From assembly GCA_944990035.1 (NCBI GenBank), contig CALYLX010000157.1, positions 62,001 through 126,000 on the forward strand: 64,000 nt of DNA. Reading direction: 5' to 3'. The DNA is from Clitopilus passeckerianus. Its lineage: Eukaryota > Basidiomycota > Agaricomycetes > Agaricales > Entolomataceae. Positions 47,944 through 61,036 of this stretch are shown here, piece after piece. The translations under genes were made by a program, and so were the position numbers. Within the stretch, counting starts at the first letter, position 1. Each line of letters opens with the position of its first letter. The notes beneath the pieces are model-generated. The model worked only from the letters and a program-made list of their open reading frames with translations, did not search any database and had not been told where the DNA came from.

Positions 47944-48066
47944 TGCAAAACGGACGCGTTGGAAAAAAGTTGACCGTTATTTGGTCACATCATCAGGCGA
48001 AGATAATCTTGAACGTCGACTATCTCCAGCTGGTTCATCGTCGTCTGCGTCGTTCATGATCTCAGG

Positions 48067-48594
48067 ATGGTCCGTTTGCTAACTCACAATCTACTTGCGT
48101 GCCACGTAAAGGGGTGCAACACGAATAATTTCCCGTTGGAGTTCCAGAATGTACAGGTAGAACTGCGAGACGCAGAATTTAATCCTGACTTTCTGCATGG
48201 GTTCATGCCAAAGATCGAGTGGAAGGCGTTGGTAGATTCAGCCCGTCAGGTACGTTTCCGATCGCGAAAACATCTTGCGAGTTCTGAGCCCTCGAAGTTG
48301 GGAGACACTTCTTTACCAACAGAGATGCCAGAAATGCTCGATGATGAATTCTTGAAAACTTTGCACCATGTCCTTTTCGAGGTGACCTTTTACGCCTCTA
48401 GGATCCTTCGGAGTCCTGATATCCCGCAGATTCACGTTGAAGAAGGCAGCATGATCTGCCCGAACTGCAAGCACGAATATCCCATTTTGAATGGTGTACC
48501 AAACATGGTGTGATACTTGTCTTCGCATCTAACACCGTCTGGATGTCCTTACCTCTCGTCTTAACAGCTGCTGGGCGAGCATGAGATTGGCTAA
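48067..48594 (+). CDS. TRM112: TRM112, activating subunit of methyltransferases
   Basis: Opens MVRLLTHNLLACHVKGC with the first zinc-binding cysteines; the second pair is in MICPNCKHEYPILNGVPNM. The middle reads ALVDSARQ, then LGDTSLPTEMPEMLDDEFL and KTLHHVLFE. TRM112 binds and activates several tRNA, rRNA and eRF1 methyltransferases. After removal of introns 48250-48297, 48382-48429 and a third one after VPNM, the protein has the family's length of about 125 residues and ends LLGEHEIG. The first two introns are each 48 bases and open in frame, so retention would not stop translation. Divergent from RRP45. Confidence 0.94.
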
Positions 48595-48850
48595 TGTACA
48601 CCAGCAAGTTTGCCTTGGTACAAAACCTTGAGGAAACATCATAGCCTCAGATCACAGACCCGACGCTCTGCAACCTTGTCGTGCAGAATCGAAGCTGGCA
48701 CATGTTCGTGTAAGGGACGAGTGGGAGGTTAGAATTTGAGCAACATTGGGTGTCATAAAAATCATACATATATTCATCAATCACAGTATCATAAGAGGGG
48801 TCACTAATAGAAGAGCTAATATACACCACGTTGTCGAAATATCCGAGTCT

Positions 48851-50652
48851 TCAATTGGCCGCCAACTGTTCCTTCAATCCTTTGATAGAAGGAGTGAAGA
48901 AGTACTCTCCTCCGCGAGAAACGATAAATTCAGGGAAGGAAAGTTCGTTGGTGGGGGCGTTGGGGTCTAAACCAGACATCTTCCTTGGCGCGTTCTGGTT
49001 CCCTAGCCCAGATTGGCCAATCAGAGGGTCCAAACTAGAGTGAGAAATGTCAGCGATAGTCGGGAAACTCCTCTGAAGAAACATACCCGGGATCCTCAGG
49101 AGCCTTCTCGAACGGAGGGAACTTGGGATTGTTGGCCCAGCCTAAGCATACCAATAAGCACCTCACTACTTTACGAATCGTGAAAGTAGCTTACTCTTCT
49201 GAATGAAAGCGAATCCGTCATCGATCCTGCTCTGATAACAGGCGAAGATGAGTCCGCGATCATGCTCGGACTTGCCAGTCCGCTTCTCATGATGCGTGAC
49301 TTCGGGACCAAACTGGATACCCCTGCGGATGATCCTGTTCTTGTTCAAAGCATTAGGCTTAGGAGTGGGAAGGTCCTCGAGATCTGCACGAGGATTGGTC
49401 TTGCGGATGTGAGATGCGAAGGGGCAGAGCTTCTGGAAGCTCCCCTCAGCTTGGAAGCGGAAGTTGTTCCTCCTGTAAAGGTTTAGTTTTGATTAGTCAA
49501 TGTTCAACTTTCTTCGGAAAGGACAGTGAATCCCACCTTTCAGGATCTTTGATCAAATCAACATCATCCTGGAACGGAGCGAGATCGATAGGAGCACCGC
49601 TCTTCCACCTGCCCACCATCCTTGCACCCAGCAACTCACTGCCCTCTTCAGGGCTAAGTCCAGGAATTTGGACCGGGTTGGCCTTCAGGAACTCGTTGAA
49701 CTCGGGGACCTTCTGTACCAAGTAGCGTATCGCGAGGAAACTGCCGTCGACGGCCCAAGCGGGGCGTGAGGCCATGTCTGTGTCACCAGTGTGGCCCAAT
49801 AAGATGCTACCAGCTGGGACAGGTCGTGGGCCTGGGTCGGGGTTGGTGTCGAACCCAATGATGGCTGGGTTAGAGATTCCGTCGAGGAAGCCGAAGCTGA
49901 GCAGTAATTGATCAGCGATTACTCGAAGGAAGGCTTAGAGGAAGGAAAATACTCACTGCTCGTGGCCAGACTCTTTGCCAGGCCTGACATCACCTACAAG
50001 GCTGGTTACCTCCTTGATAGAGGCACCAAGGATGCGTTCAATCTTCTCGAGACGCTGCTTGACCGAGGAATGGCAGTCTCCAGAAACGAGGATGACACCA
50101 TGGATATCTTGCAAGAAGGGTGCATCCCAGTCGGGGACGAAGCTAGGTCCAGTACCAGTGCCCTTGTCATTGAGCTGCTCTGCATCTTGCTTCTGGCCAA
50201 TACCAAAATCGGGCGAGGAGGTAGTCAAGTTGGAGTCGTCAATTCCCAACTATGCAAGGTATGGTAAGTTTCTGGCTGAGGAGAAGGAAGATGAGGGAGT
50301 ATCACCTGGCTTAAGCCCTTGTGGGAGAAGGCAATGTTGACGCCGACCATCTGGAGGAAACCATGACCGCCTCTGCGCTTGTGGTCTTTGATGGCGTTTC
50401 TGTCCTTGGTCACACCAGCCACCGTTGTGATAAATGGGACGAGCTCGGGGAGCTGCTTGCGGAATGTCGCGGGGTCAGTAACCTGGAAGAAGAAGTAGGT
50501 TTGGGTCTTCTTCGGAAGACCACTCCTAAAGAACGTCGAGGGGAAAGGTCAGTATGGTACAGGAAGCGACAACGACAAGAGGCTTACAGGATATCACCCT
50601 GGATGTTGTTCAAGTTCAAAGCGTCGGGGTTGGGAAGGGGTTGTTGTGCCAT
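48851..50652 (-). CDS. DyP-type (dye-decolorising) haem peroxidase
   Basis: The DyP hallmarks are present: GFLDGIS with the catalytic Asp of GxxDG, the proximal haem ligand in FASHIRKTNPR, and the distal Arg in DRGLIFACYQSRI. Opens MAQQPLPNPDALNLNNIQGD, as in many basidiomycete DyPs. About 505 residues and at least eight short introns. These enzymes oxidise dyes, phenols and lignin-like compounds with hydrogen peroxide. No secretion signal is visible at this start, so it may be intracellular or released after processing. The exact substrate is unknown. Ends TGA at 48853-48851. Confidence 0.92.
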
Positions 50653-51994
50653 GTTCTAGAAGAGAGTGAGTATTTCAAAGAAGGTTAAGTGGGGGGAGAG
50701 ACGCACGAATTCGAAAGTTAAGGATCTCAGAGGCTGCAAAGAACCTTTTTATAGCTGGACGGAGGATACTTGCCTCAGATTAGGACATTGGCCGTGGCAT
50801 TGCCTCGTTTGCGATTCCATGGAGGTCGGATGCGATCATTGATTCATTATGGAGAACAACGTACACTAGCCTCCGCCGCCCTCGGATTCAGCTATCGCCA
50901 TTCTCTGGAAAAAGCACAAATTACCAGAATATGACATCCATTTCTTCTCATGTTCTTGCTATGTTCCTGCTTTCTGTGGCTTGGCTGTAACTGAATAAAA
51001 TAACAGAGTCAGTTGCGTTGGCTGCGCCACAACGGATAGGACAGCGCTCGGATAAATCTGGCCGTATACGGTACGTCACGGGAAAGTCTGGCGCAGTTTG
51101 CCACCTCCCTTGTATCACCAATATGGCCCGTATCATTGGGTGTTCGGCGCAGTTCCAAGGCGAGGGTACTAAATGATGACCGATCCGGGAGTTCATTTCT
51201 CGTAAGGACTTTGTGAGGACCAGTGCAGGATCACGAGAACCTTCTCAGGTCGGGCCAAGGCATATGTGGTCACCGCTCAGTACCAGCTCAGCACAAGCGG
51301 CGATAGAAGGTCGGTCCTGAGAACCCCACAATTGAGCGTTTCATTAAAGCCAAAGTCGTATAAACCGCCGTAAGGTATCCAAGAAGATCAGAATTTGGAA
51401 AATCACCGCAGGTTTGGAATTGGCGATGTCCCATTGGCCGCTGAATGGTATGAGCAAGAGGCCGAGTTGCAACGGAATGATGCATCAGACTCATGAGTTG
51501 GCTTACGTGGTTGCGTAAGGGGGCTTATGCGTTGTTGAGATGTGATTTGATTGTCTGCATTGCATTCAACTGTCAAAGACTTGACCCAAAGAGCCTTTCC
51601 AGAATGAAGTGTTGACCAACTGCGCGACCGCAGGTGGCGTCAAACCAATATGTTGTCCCCTGTTGTCCAATGGACCCAGGATCCAAACAAAGGCAAGCAT
51701 GTTTCGGGCCGTCATTTCCGCTCTCAAGCTTTGACCACGATGACCCAATCAAGAGCTCATCGCCTCCACATCTTCAATCGGAATTCTAGCGTCTTTGACC
51801 TGCCTGCCTGTTTCTCGGAAGTCTCTACGGAAAACTTCAGTGCTATCTGTCAAAGGAGCAAGTGACGATTTCCGTCAGGAATCAACTCGAATTGCCTAAG
51901 CTTTCCGACAATCCAGTTCCGTCAATTCCGGTTACTTGAATAAAACTGCTCGAGGACTTTGTCAATTGCATATCCAATCTCAGAGACGACTGCA
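50653..51994. other. Intergenic region between divergent genes
   Basis: About 1.3 kb in front of both the DyP gene (-) and the oxoprolinase-like gene (+). Short frames only; no repeat or RNA gene recognised. Confidence 0.45.
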
Positions 51995-54828
51995 ATGCCC
52001 GAAGTACCAGATCGCTCAATCAGAATCTGTGCAGATCGTGGTGGCACGTTCTGTGATGTCCATGCGTGAGTGTATGGGATATGAAGCTCCTGGCACACGC
52101 TCACCTTCGTTAAGTTCTTATCCGGATCCAGAGAACCCTGAAGAACGAAAGGAAATCGTGGTGAAGCTCTGTATGTTTGTCTTTAATGTGTCCGGTTCTC
52201 GATTCTCACCGCCTCCCAAGTATCTCAGGATACGGCAAATTACAAGGACGCACCGACAGAGGGTATCCGACGAGTCCTGGAGACAGTCACCGGCAAAGAG
52301 ATTCCTCGTGGACAGGTTCTGGAAACAGAAAAGATCGGTACGATAAATCCCTTTACTTTTTACAATCTGGCCCTAACCCGCTTCAATAACTAGATTACAT
52401 CCGCCTCTCGACCACAGTCGCTACCAATGCCCTCCTAGAACGCAAGGGCCACAAGCACGCATTACTGATTACCCGTGGTTTCAAGGATCTCTTGCTCATC
52501 GGTAACCAGTCTCGTCCAAAGATATTCGACCTCAACATCCGCCGTCCATCCCCACTTTACTCCAAGGTCGTCGAAATCGATGAGCGAGTGACACTCGTTG
52601 GATATACATCGGACCCCAATGCGGAGGAGCACGCAGTACAATTCGACGAGGAAGGGAAGGTGACCAGAGGCTATCGTGGTAGAGGCTGGGATGGGGAAGG
52701 TGATGCTGAAGGTCCAGGGGACATCGTCAAGGGTCTTTCTGGAGAAGCTGTTCGGATTATGAAGCGACCTGGTGAGCAGCGACTGGTGTCTTTTGTTGAT
52801 TTTCCGGATCCTAAACAACTGGAATAGACACCGACCAGGTCAAGAAAGACCTGCAAGCTCTGTACGATGAAGGATACCGCTCCATCGCGATTGTTCTTGT
52901 CCACTCGTACACCTATCCGGACCACGAGAAGGTCGTCGGAAAGCTCGCACGAGAAGTTGGCTTCTCTCACATCTCCGAATCTGCGCAATTGCTGCCAATG
53001 ATCAAGATGGTTCCTCGAGGAGTTTCTTCAACCGCCGATGCCTATCTTACACCCATTCTCTGGGATTACCTCGATGGATTCTTCAAAGGCTTTGATGAGA
53101 AGCTTCGTGATGGCCGCCTGCGCAGTCCAAGAGTTGAATTCATGGGCTCCGACGGTGGTCTGGTGGATCTGAATAATTTCTCAGGGCTTAAGAGTATTCT
53201 CAGTGGTCCAGCTGGGGGAGTGGTTGGATATGCCCTCACTAGCTGGGATGAGAAGGAGAAGCATGCAGTTATTGGGTCTGTTCTGCTTCTTCAACCACTC
53301 TATTATCTCTCGTTCTGATGAACTGGTTCTAGGCTGGACGTGGGAGGAACCTCGACCGACGTTTCTCGGTTTGACGGTCGATACGAGGTGGTTTACGAGA
53401 CGACCACTGCTGGTGTCACCATTCAATCTCCCCAGCTTGATATCAATACAGTTGCTGCTGGTGGAGGTTCTTGTTTAACGTTCAGGAATGGTCTTTTCCT
53501 TGCTGGACCGGAAAGCGCTGGAGCTCAGCCAGGTCCTGCTTGTTATAGGTTCGTTATCTATGTCCGATTCGGTTGCTATCCTAACAGCGACCAAACAGGA
53601 AAGGCGGACCTCTGGCTGTGACGGATGCCAACTTAATGCTGGGTCGCCTCATCCCGGACTATTTCCCGAAGATTTTCGGAAAATCAGAGAAAGAACCCCT
53701 AGATATCGAAGCGTCGAAATCTGCGTTTGAGAAACTTGCAAAGGAGATCAATGAAGCGCAGGACAAGCAGTTGGATCTTGATGAGATCGTATACGGGTAC
53801 GTGATATGTTATTTGTTGAATTTTATGCCTGGATATAACCTGTCTTTTGCAGGTTCATCAAGGTTGCAAATGAGACCATGTGCCGGCCGATCCGAGCACT
53901 GACTGAGGCTAGAGGATATGCGACGTCAAAGCATGTGTACGTCGGCCATCAGTTTCAACAGTATTTATCTTTGCTCAGCCCCAGATAGTCTTGCGTCGTT
54001 TGGAGGAGCAGGTGGACAGCATGCTTGCGAAATTGCCAGCCTTCTCGGGATCAAGACCATTCTCATACATCGATACAGTTCCATTCTGTCTGCATATGGT
54101 CTTGCTCTGGCGGACAGGTAAGCACACACCCAGATGTTGATCTTTACGAGCCTAATCGATATCTGCAGAGTGTATGAGCTCCAGGAGCCTTGCTCGACCT
54201 TTTACACGGCCCAGAACAAGGCCACCCTGTTGTCCCGATTGGACAAGATGACGGAATCTGTCAAGACCGAACTCCAGAAGCAAGGGTTCGAGGATAAGCG
54301 GATACACGTCGAGCGGATGCTCAACATGAGATTCGAGGGCACTGATACCTCGCTCATGGTTCTCCCAACAGAGTCGGATGGGGACGGTGGAGAGGATTTC
54401 GAGAAAGCCTTCCAACGCGTGTACAAATCGGAATTTGGGTTCTTGCTAGAGACGAAGAGTATCATTGTTGATGATATCAAGGTTAGTTCTCCGAGCTCGT
54501 GTTGTCAGCCATCCTAATGGTCGTCGTTTCGCAGGTTAGAGGCATTGGCAAGACTTTTGACTCGCTTGGGGAGTCCGTCTATGCCGAGGTTGCGAAGCTG
54601 GACAAGAAGCCCGTCGATGTGAAGTCTAGAGCAGATTCGACCTACAGCACGTACTTCGATCGCATTGGACGGGTGGAGGATACCCCTGTATTTTTATTGG
54701 ACAATTTGGAGGTTGGGGACTCTTTGGAGGGTCCTGCCATGATCATTGATAATACTCAGACGATCGTGCTGGTTCCAGGAGCAACTGCTGTATTGACTAG
54801 AAAGCATCTGTATATCACTCTAGAATAA
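51995..54828 (+). CDS. 5-oxoprolinase-like protein lacking the hydantoinase-B half
   Basis: Starts [20 protein letters not shown], the fungal oxoprolinase start with the phosphate-loop DRGGTF. Then [120 protein letters not shown] and finally [17 protein letters not shown]. The full enzyme (about 1280 residues) opens 5-oxoproline with ATP and needs a second, HyuB-type domain after this point. Here the frame ends TAA at 54826 after RKHLYITLE, and I see no HyuB sequence before the next gene at 55270. So about 740 residues, either a truncated copy or a half-protein. Confidence 0.85.
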
Positions 54829-55269
54829 GTGTACTACACAGATGGAATCCTGTTCTGTACATTAATGACATTAATGATTTACTCATGTGAATATACATTT
54901 GCTTCCGGAGGTCAATTTGTTAATGAGCGCTGGCGGTCAAGGGATCGACGGTCCGACGTAGTTTCTTATCAAATTCAGTATTCGGGGCCTTGTAGGCGTT
55001 GTTCATGAACTACCAAGGTCTTGATACTGTCATGTTCACTTTTACTGTCCGTTCCGCTCGTCCTGTGGAAAGCTGGAGTTCGCCGCGACTGCCCGATGAC
55101 CCGTCTTTCGGATTATACGTGGAAATGACGTGAGTCTGGCCAGGGTTGCCAAGTTGGCGTTGCCATGCGGTTGCATTCATCCGGACCAACATTGGACAAC
55201 ATTGGAGGCCTTGATGACAACGGAGGAAAGTTCGACCTAGACCTCGTCATTTGACCATTATCCGCGTGG
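54829..55269. other. Intergenic; no trace of the missing oxoprolinase half
   Basis: About 440 bases. None of the three plus-strand frames contains the HyuB start expected after the upstream gene. Confidence 0.5.
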
Positions 55270-57315
55270 ATGTCGTTTCTCCATAATCGTCGTCCTAGCA
55301 TACGCGCACGTCTCGCAGGCGGAGGAGCTAGCACACCTGACCTCCTTGCTAAACAACCTGCCCCGCAATCAAAAGCTCAAAGTTCAATAGCTTTTCCACC
55401 AGCGGTTGAATACGTGAAAAAACCTTCTTCACGGCCCTCTACCTCAAGTGGCATTGAAAATAATGGCGTTCTTCATCCTACTCGCATCATGAGACGCGTC
55501 TCTACCTTTCTCAGCCGCGGAAATTCCAAGAAAAAAAGCCTGGATGCCGACGTTTCCGGAGAATCAACCCCTTCACGCAGCTCAGGGAGTTTGAGCCGCA
55601 AAAACTCGAAGAAGATCACACCCCTCATTCTCGACCCTCAGCATTCTTCGAAATGGCAAGTCGTGGACGAGCTCTCTCCAACGGAAAGTGACGACACTAT
55701 AGATGACATTCGGCGGCCGAGTGGTTTGGGTCGTTCAGTCTCAATATCGTCCCAAAAATCTATGCCCCCTTCACCATTTTCCATCATTCCTGAGGAGTCA
55801 TCGCCATTCGCATCCGCAAGGAATAGCTATGTTCGACAACGAGCTCTTAGCTCGCCGAATTTCCTGGGATCGTTCACACAGAAGGCAGGACATCGCACTT
55901 CAATGCGTTCCTCCATGCTGGGGACAGTAGGGCACACTTCGCTCTACACGGCCATGCCTTCCCTCCCCGCAGACTTGTGGATCACCGTCCTCGCTTTCTT
56001 GCCTCCGCAAGAGGTCGCACGAATTGCAGCAGTTTCCAAGGACGTGTATTCTGCAGCCAAGCGGGTTCTTTATGAGACTATCGACCTTAGGGTGCTGCAG
56101 CACCAGCAAGTCGAGTCCCTTGTAAAGTTGTTGGCATATCGTGCGGACTTGACGGAACTAGTCCGAACTTTCGAATGCCATGCATGGCCAGAGTTCTTCC
56201 CTCCCCATGGGTCCCCTAAAACCACCCAACCGCCATCACCATCGTTCTCTCCAATGCTCACCGCGACTTTTACCATCGCATTCCAGAATATGCATCGGAT
56301 AACTTCTCTTGTCCTACCCTCTTTTGATCCCACATTTTTACGACATCACAGCGCCTTTGGCCTCACGAAGATCAGTTTCCTGAACACATCAATGTCAGAG
56401 TCTGAGACCACTCAAATCTTCACATGGCTCGATGGCCAGATTAATATTACCCATCTGGAGTTCCCCAATCTTGTTGACCAAGAAGATTCCCCCTCTACTC
56501 CTCAACCCAAAGATACCCAGGATATTTCTACCTCCCCATACCCATCTTCTCATAATATCCTAAAGGACTCCACTAACGGACCGACATCCAATAATCTACT
56601 ACTCACTCCAACCCCATCTACTACCCGTTTCGGGTCCTCCACATCGTTAGCTCCAAGCTCCCCGTTCTCGTCCCCGACACTTCTACCAGAGCTTTCCAGA
56701 TTTGTGGGAACACCGTCGCTTCTAACGTCGCTCATTACCCCCAAAGCGACCGCTCGACCTCTCAAAAAGGTCACCTTGAATATCAACAGAACGCTCTATA
56801 CCGGCCTTCGACCATCTGCTGTAATTAGCACATTACAGGAACTGGACCTTACCCACCTCGGGTTCAAGTTCGGCCCGGCTGTCGACAGAAGGACAGTTGG
56901 CAAGGTTCTTAGTGCCAGCTCAGCATTGTTCCCTTCCGGAGAAGACAGCGACGATGAAGTCTACGATTCTAAAGCAGACAAACAGGCTCGGAAGGCGCCA
57001 CTTGCGTTGAAATCCTTAGAAGTGATACTAGGTGATTTTTCGGAGGGCGCAGATCAGGTTTGTTTTTATCCTCCTTTGCTGAAACTTTGATTCATCTTGC
57101 TGATTCAAAACTTACAGGCTCTTTACAAGGTCCTGAGTACCATCTTGCCCAGATATCACGGTCTGGAAACCATTCGCATGGGATTGTTTGATTGCGCTTC
57201 GCAGTCTGATGCCGTCTCTGAACGAGATGCTACACTCATTCAGTCATGGACGAAACATTGTCCTTCATTACATTCCATTCGTTTACTCTCTGGAGCTATT
57301 TGGGAGAAGTCCTGA
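55270..57315 (+). CDS. F-box protein
   Basis: Two exons (55270-57057 and 57118-57315) give 661 residues. The first 230 residues are Ser-rich and probably disordered. The F-box is near residues 232-275: LPADLWITVLAFLPPQEVAR followed by IAAVSKDVYSAAKRVLYE and TIDLRVLQ. F-box proteins link substrates to SCF ubiquitin ligases through SKP1; the target here is unknown. A leucine-rich-repeat-like region follows, interrupted by a Ser/Thr/Pro-rich insert. The second exon (ALYKVLSTILPRYHGLETIR) reaches the stop at 57313. Its sequence is duplicated in decayed form at 61575-61830. Confidence 0.85.
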
Positions 57316-57949
57316 TGGCCCTGCTCTCTTTGCTGCTATCATAATTACTGCATTCGTTCATCTTTGCTATATACCTAGTGTTAGTATAATATTTCAGTCA
57401 AGTTAATATAAGCGGGGAACTCTGTGTGAACCCTTTGGCGTCACAGAACACGCGATGCATCAAATGAATGTAACTACAACTTCGGAAGAAACTGGAGATT
57501 CGCACGAACCAGCTGGGCTCCGTCCATCCTGATGAAAGCATAGGCGAAATCATCAGCGTGATAGAGTTTGGCGGAGTTGACAGTCAATGACGGACATTAC
57601 TTTGATATTGACTTTCATCATGTTCAGCGAAATGATACAGCTCCTTCTAGAAATTCTTCCAGTGGGTACACCATTCACCCATATTTCCAAGTCTGCTACT
57701 TCCGCCGAGACTCCAGAGCTGAGCGCTATCCTCCCACTGGCATCTGGTTGAAGGATCAGACGGACCCACAAAGGACCCACAAAAGAAATGACATTGCGAG
57801 GCTGCATCTGATAACATTACTCCGTCTCTGGCATTTCCGCCAAACAAAACAACGCCTCGCTCCCATACAAGTGGCAGGAACTTGTCAGGCGACAGGCGGA
57901 CAGCGTTCATCGTCTTTACCCATCGAACCTTCCTGTCCAGCTCTTCGAT
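57316..57949. other. 5' region of the DUF6535-type gene, coding-like but unresolved
   Basis: From about 57828 to 57949 the frame of the next gene reads as normal protein (for example LPYKWQELVRRQADSVHRLY) without an ATG. An upstream exon, perhaps starting near 57620 (MFSEMIQLLLEILPVG), probably joins to it, but I found no junction with a clean acceptor. Confidence 0.4.
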
Positions 57950-60900
57950 ATGAGCTATCCTCAGGCAAATGCTTCTGGTAATGCTTCACTCGCGGATCTG
58001 TTTGAGCTTCGTGAACTCATACAAATCTAATCTATATCAGGACCCGACGCCGCTCAGAAGTTGAGCGATGAAGCATGCAGCAGACTTATGGAGATCTATG
58101 TTCAGGAAGCCGAGCAATACGACAAAGGACTTGTTCAGAGCTGGCAGGACGATATGGATGTCACCCTCGTCTTCGTGAGTAGCCTGACAGTGACGATGCC
58201 ATTATGATCATCTACTCACAATCTATTGCACACTTTCTAGTCCGGCCTCTACTCGGCCGTACTGACTGCTTTTGTCATCGAAAGTTATCGAAAACTCCAG
58301 GAAGACCCCGGTGATGCTTCAGTGGCTCTTCTATATCGCATTTCAGACCAACTGGCTTCCCTCTCAAACAGCACTAGCAGTAACACCATCACCAAGGTAC
58401 CCAACGACGTCTTCGCGCCAACTCTGGCCGCTACGGCTTGCAATGTCCTGTGGTTCCTGAGCCTCATTCTCGCCCTTTGCTGTGCATTCCTCGCCACATT
58501 TGTGCAGCAGTGGAGTCGACAATTCAAACACAAGACTGGACAACTCCGCTCGTCGACAGCCCATGCGCGTTTATTCTCGTTTCTTTACTTCGGGCTCAAG
58601 AACTTCCGGATGCATACAGTCGTGAATGTGATCCCCTCCATGCTCCATCTTTCTCTCTTCTTATTCCTTGGCGGGTTGATTGCGTTCTTACGGGATGTCA
58701 ACCCAGTGCTGATGTACATCGTCGTGGGGGCGCTGGCAATCGTCACAGCTGTTTATGTTGGTTTCACTGTTTGGCCTGTAATTGCGCTGAACGCTCCTTG
58801 CCAAACACCCTTTTCTCCGATTGTATGGACAATCTGGCAGCTATTGACGCATACCACTTTTCCCTTTGTGGGGAGAGTATGGGAGGTATTTGGATATACC
58901 ACTCTCCCAATTGCACGGAAAGCACAGCAGATATTCTCAAGCAAATTTCTTCCATTTGCTAAGAATGTCTTCAAGAAACTCCGGCCGGGTGTTACATGCA
59001 TGTTCACCCGTGCGTCACCAGCGATCATTTCCACAGTTCTTCCTACTCGTTTTAACTCCCATTACCCTACAAACCCCCCCTCGATCTCGCACCGATTCAT
59101 TGCCCTCAACACCCGCTGTTCTGCATCATTTAAATTGGTTCTGGCAAGGGCTAAAATCTTTGTCTCTTCTATTTATACCCTTTTCAAAATCCTCCCCATT
59201 CTTCCCGTGGTTTATGAGCCCCGTCGGGGCCCAGAAAAGCTACGGGATCTTGCGGATGAAGTGTTGGCTGCTTCCCAGAAGCCCGATCCACAAAGGGATA
59301 TCCAAGCCATTACCTGGACACTTTCGTCGCTCACAAATGACCGCGAGCTCCTCCCTTTCATTGAAGCACTTCCCGACGCCATATATGGTCCGGCCGGCGT
59401 ACACGACCACAACCTCTATCTCATTAAACCCTTCGTTGAAACCGCAGACACTCAAGCCAATATCATACTCAGGATCGTGTCAGTTATGACCAATGCGTCG
59501 AATGCTTGGTTCGATGAAAACCATCGTACCCGCTGTTCGATTGCTTGCCCAAAGGCATTGTGGGCCCTGGCATTCATGTTCTCCTCACGAACTGCCCAAT
59601 TCGATCTGGTAAAGGCTCCACACGCAGTCTGGTTCCCCGACCATGTCCTGCTTGCACTCGCGGAAGCCAACGAAGAAGGAGCAGGCGATACCCTAGATCG
59701 GAAGTATGCCACATCTGCCATGGTCATCTGTATGAATGCGTCTTCCATCTATCATAACAACGATGCCAAGTATCGGGCAGGAAGTGCAGTTCGCAAATAT
59801 CTGCAAACCTCCATAGAGCTTGAGCCATTTGAGTTTCATCGAACCAGCTTAGCTCTCAGGCAGTATCTCTCAGGGGTTATGGCATCTGAGCGCTGGTTCC
59901 GATACGGGCTTTTCCCTTCGTTCGCGGATGGACCTGGCATCGGCGTACCAAACCTTGAAACAGAGAACCCATTAGTCCCAGAACAGATGGCTAGGTGTAA
60001 CGTTGTCGTTGGCCACTATCTGCAAGTTCCAAACCTGCCCGACCGTCTTGTCACCTTGCTCCTGGATTTTATCAACGGACGAGCAAAGATTCACGGCTGG
60101 GGGTCTACGCTGGGGGCATGGGAAAGGTGGACTAACCCACGTGCCCTCGACCAATGCGCTATTGACATACACCTGCTCAACGCCTTAAGGGAATGTCTTT
60201 ACGCCCTGCTCCCTTCTGACCCGGATGATGTAACACCCGGGACGCGGCACCTCGAAGAACCCGTGGTCACATGTATTCGTGCCCTCGACAGGTGCCCAAA
60301 CAACGCCGAGCACGATAATAATGATATCTCCCAATTCGCTCTAGAAACGATGGTCGCCATGAGGGTTATTCTGGTCGACGCCCCGGAGGAAATGGCGGAG
60401 ATATCCAAGGACTTCAAATTCGCTTGTCAGTTTGTGAAGCAGAACGTACTTCACCCCGAAACTAAAGGGGACGTCAACTCTGTCAAGGCATCCAGTCTTG
60501 TTATCTTGATAACAAGGCTCCTTCGGCGTTTTTTAACCTCAACGGGCGATCCTCTTACGGTAACAATCATCCTGGAGACGTTGGAATTCATCCTCTACCT
60601 AATGTTCGGGAACCACGTCCGCCCGTTTGACATTCCCCTCAACCACCTGAGATCAGTGTATTTAGTACCAAACCGACAGGCCACCATTGAATCAGGGGTG
60701 GCAGAGACTTTCTCCGAATACACCTTGGCCATTTGTGAATGGTGGGGAAAGGCCGACCCCAAACATTTATCCCGCAACACATGGGATATCATATCATGGA
60801 TATGGGTTGTTTGGGCCTACATCAAACTTCCTCAGTCGAAGGAGGCAACTCAGAATCTTGCCAAAGCAGCAGAATTGATGCTTTCGGTCGAATCGATAGA

Positions 60901-61036
60901 CAAAGTCGAAGCGGCCATGTCCGAGCAACCAAACCGGGTGCCTGCTCCTAGCAAGGAGATCGCTGAGGAGCTGAGGTTTTGGTATTTCCGCAAATGTATC
61001 GACTTCCAGCACGACCTGGACAGGTATATCGCCTGA
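57950..61036 (+). CDS. DUF6535-type transmembrane protein
   Basis: After short exons (LMEIYVQEAEQYDKGLVQSW, then DDMDVTLVF joined to SGLYSAVLTAFVIESYRKL) comes a very long exon. It contains the DUF6535 pattern: NVLWFLSLILALCCAFLATF, WSRQFK, MHTVVNVIPSMLHLSLFLF and a further helix pair IVVGALAIVTAVYVGF. The remaining 700 residues are soluble, alpha-helical and without a recognised domain. The family is large in mushroom-forming fungi and its role is unknown. Start set at the first ATG (57950, MSYPQANASG), but upstream sequence in frame looks coding, so the true N-terminus is probably longer. Ends TGA at 61034. Confidence 0.75.
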
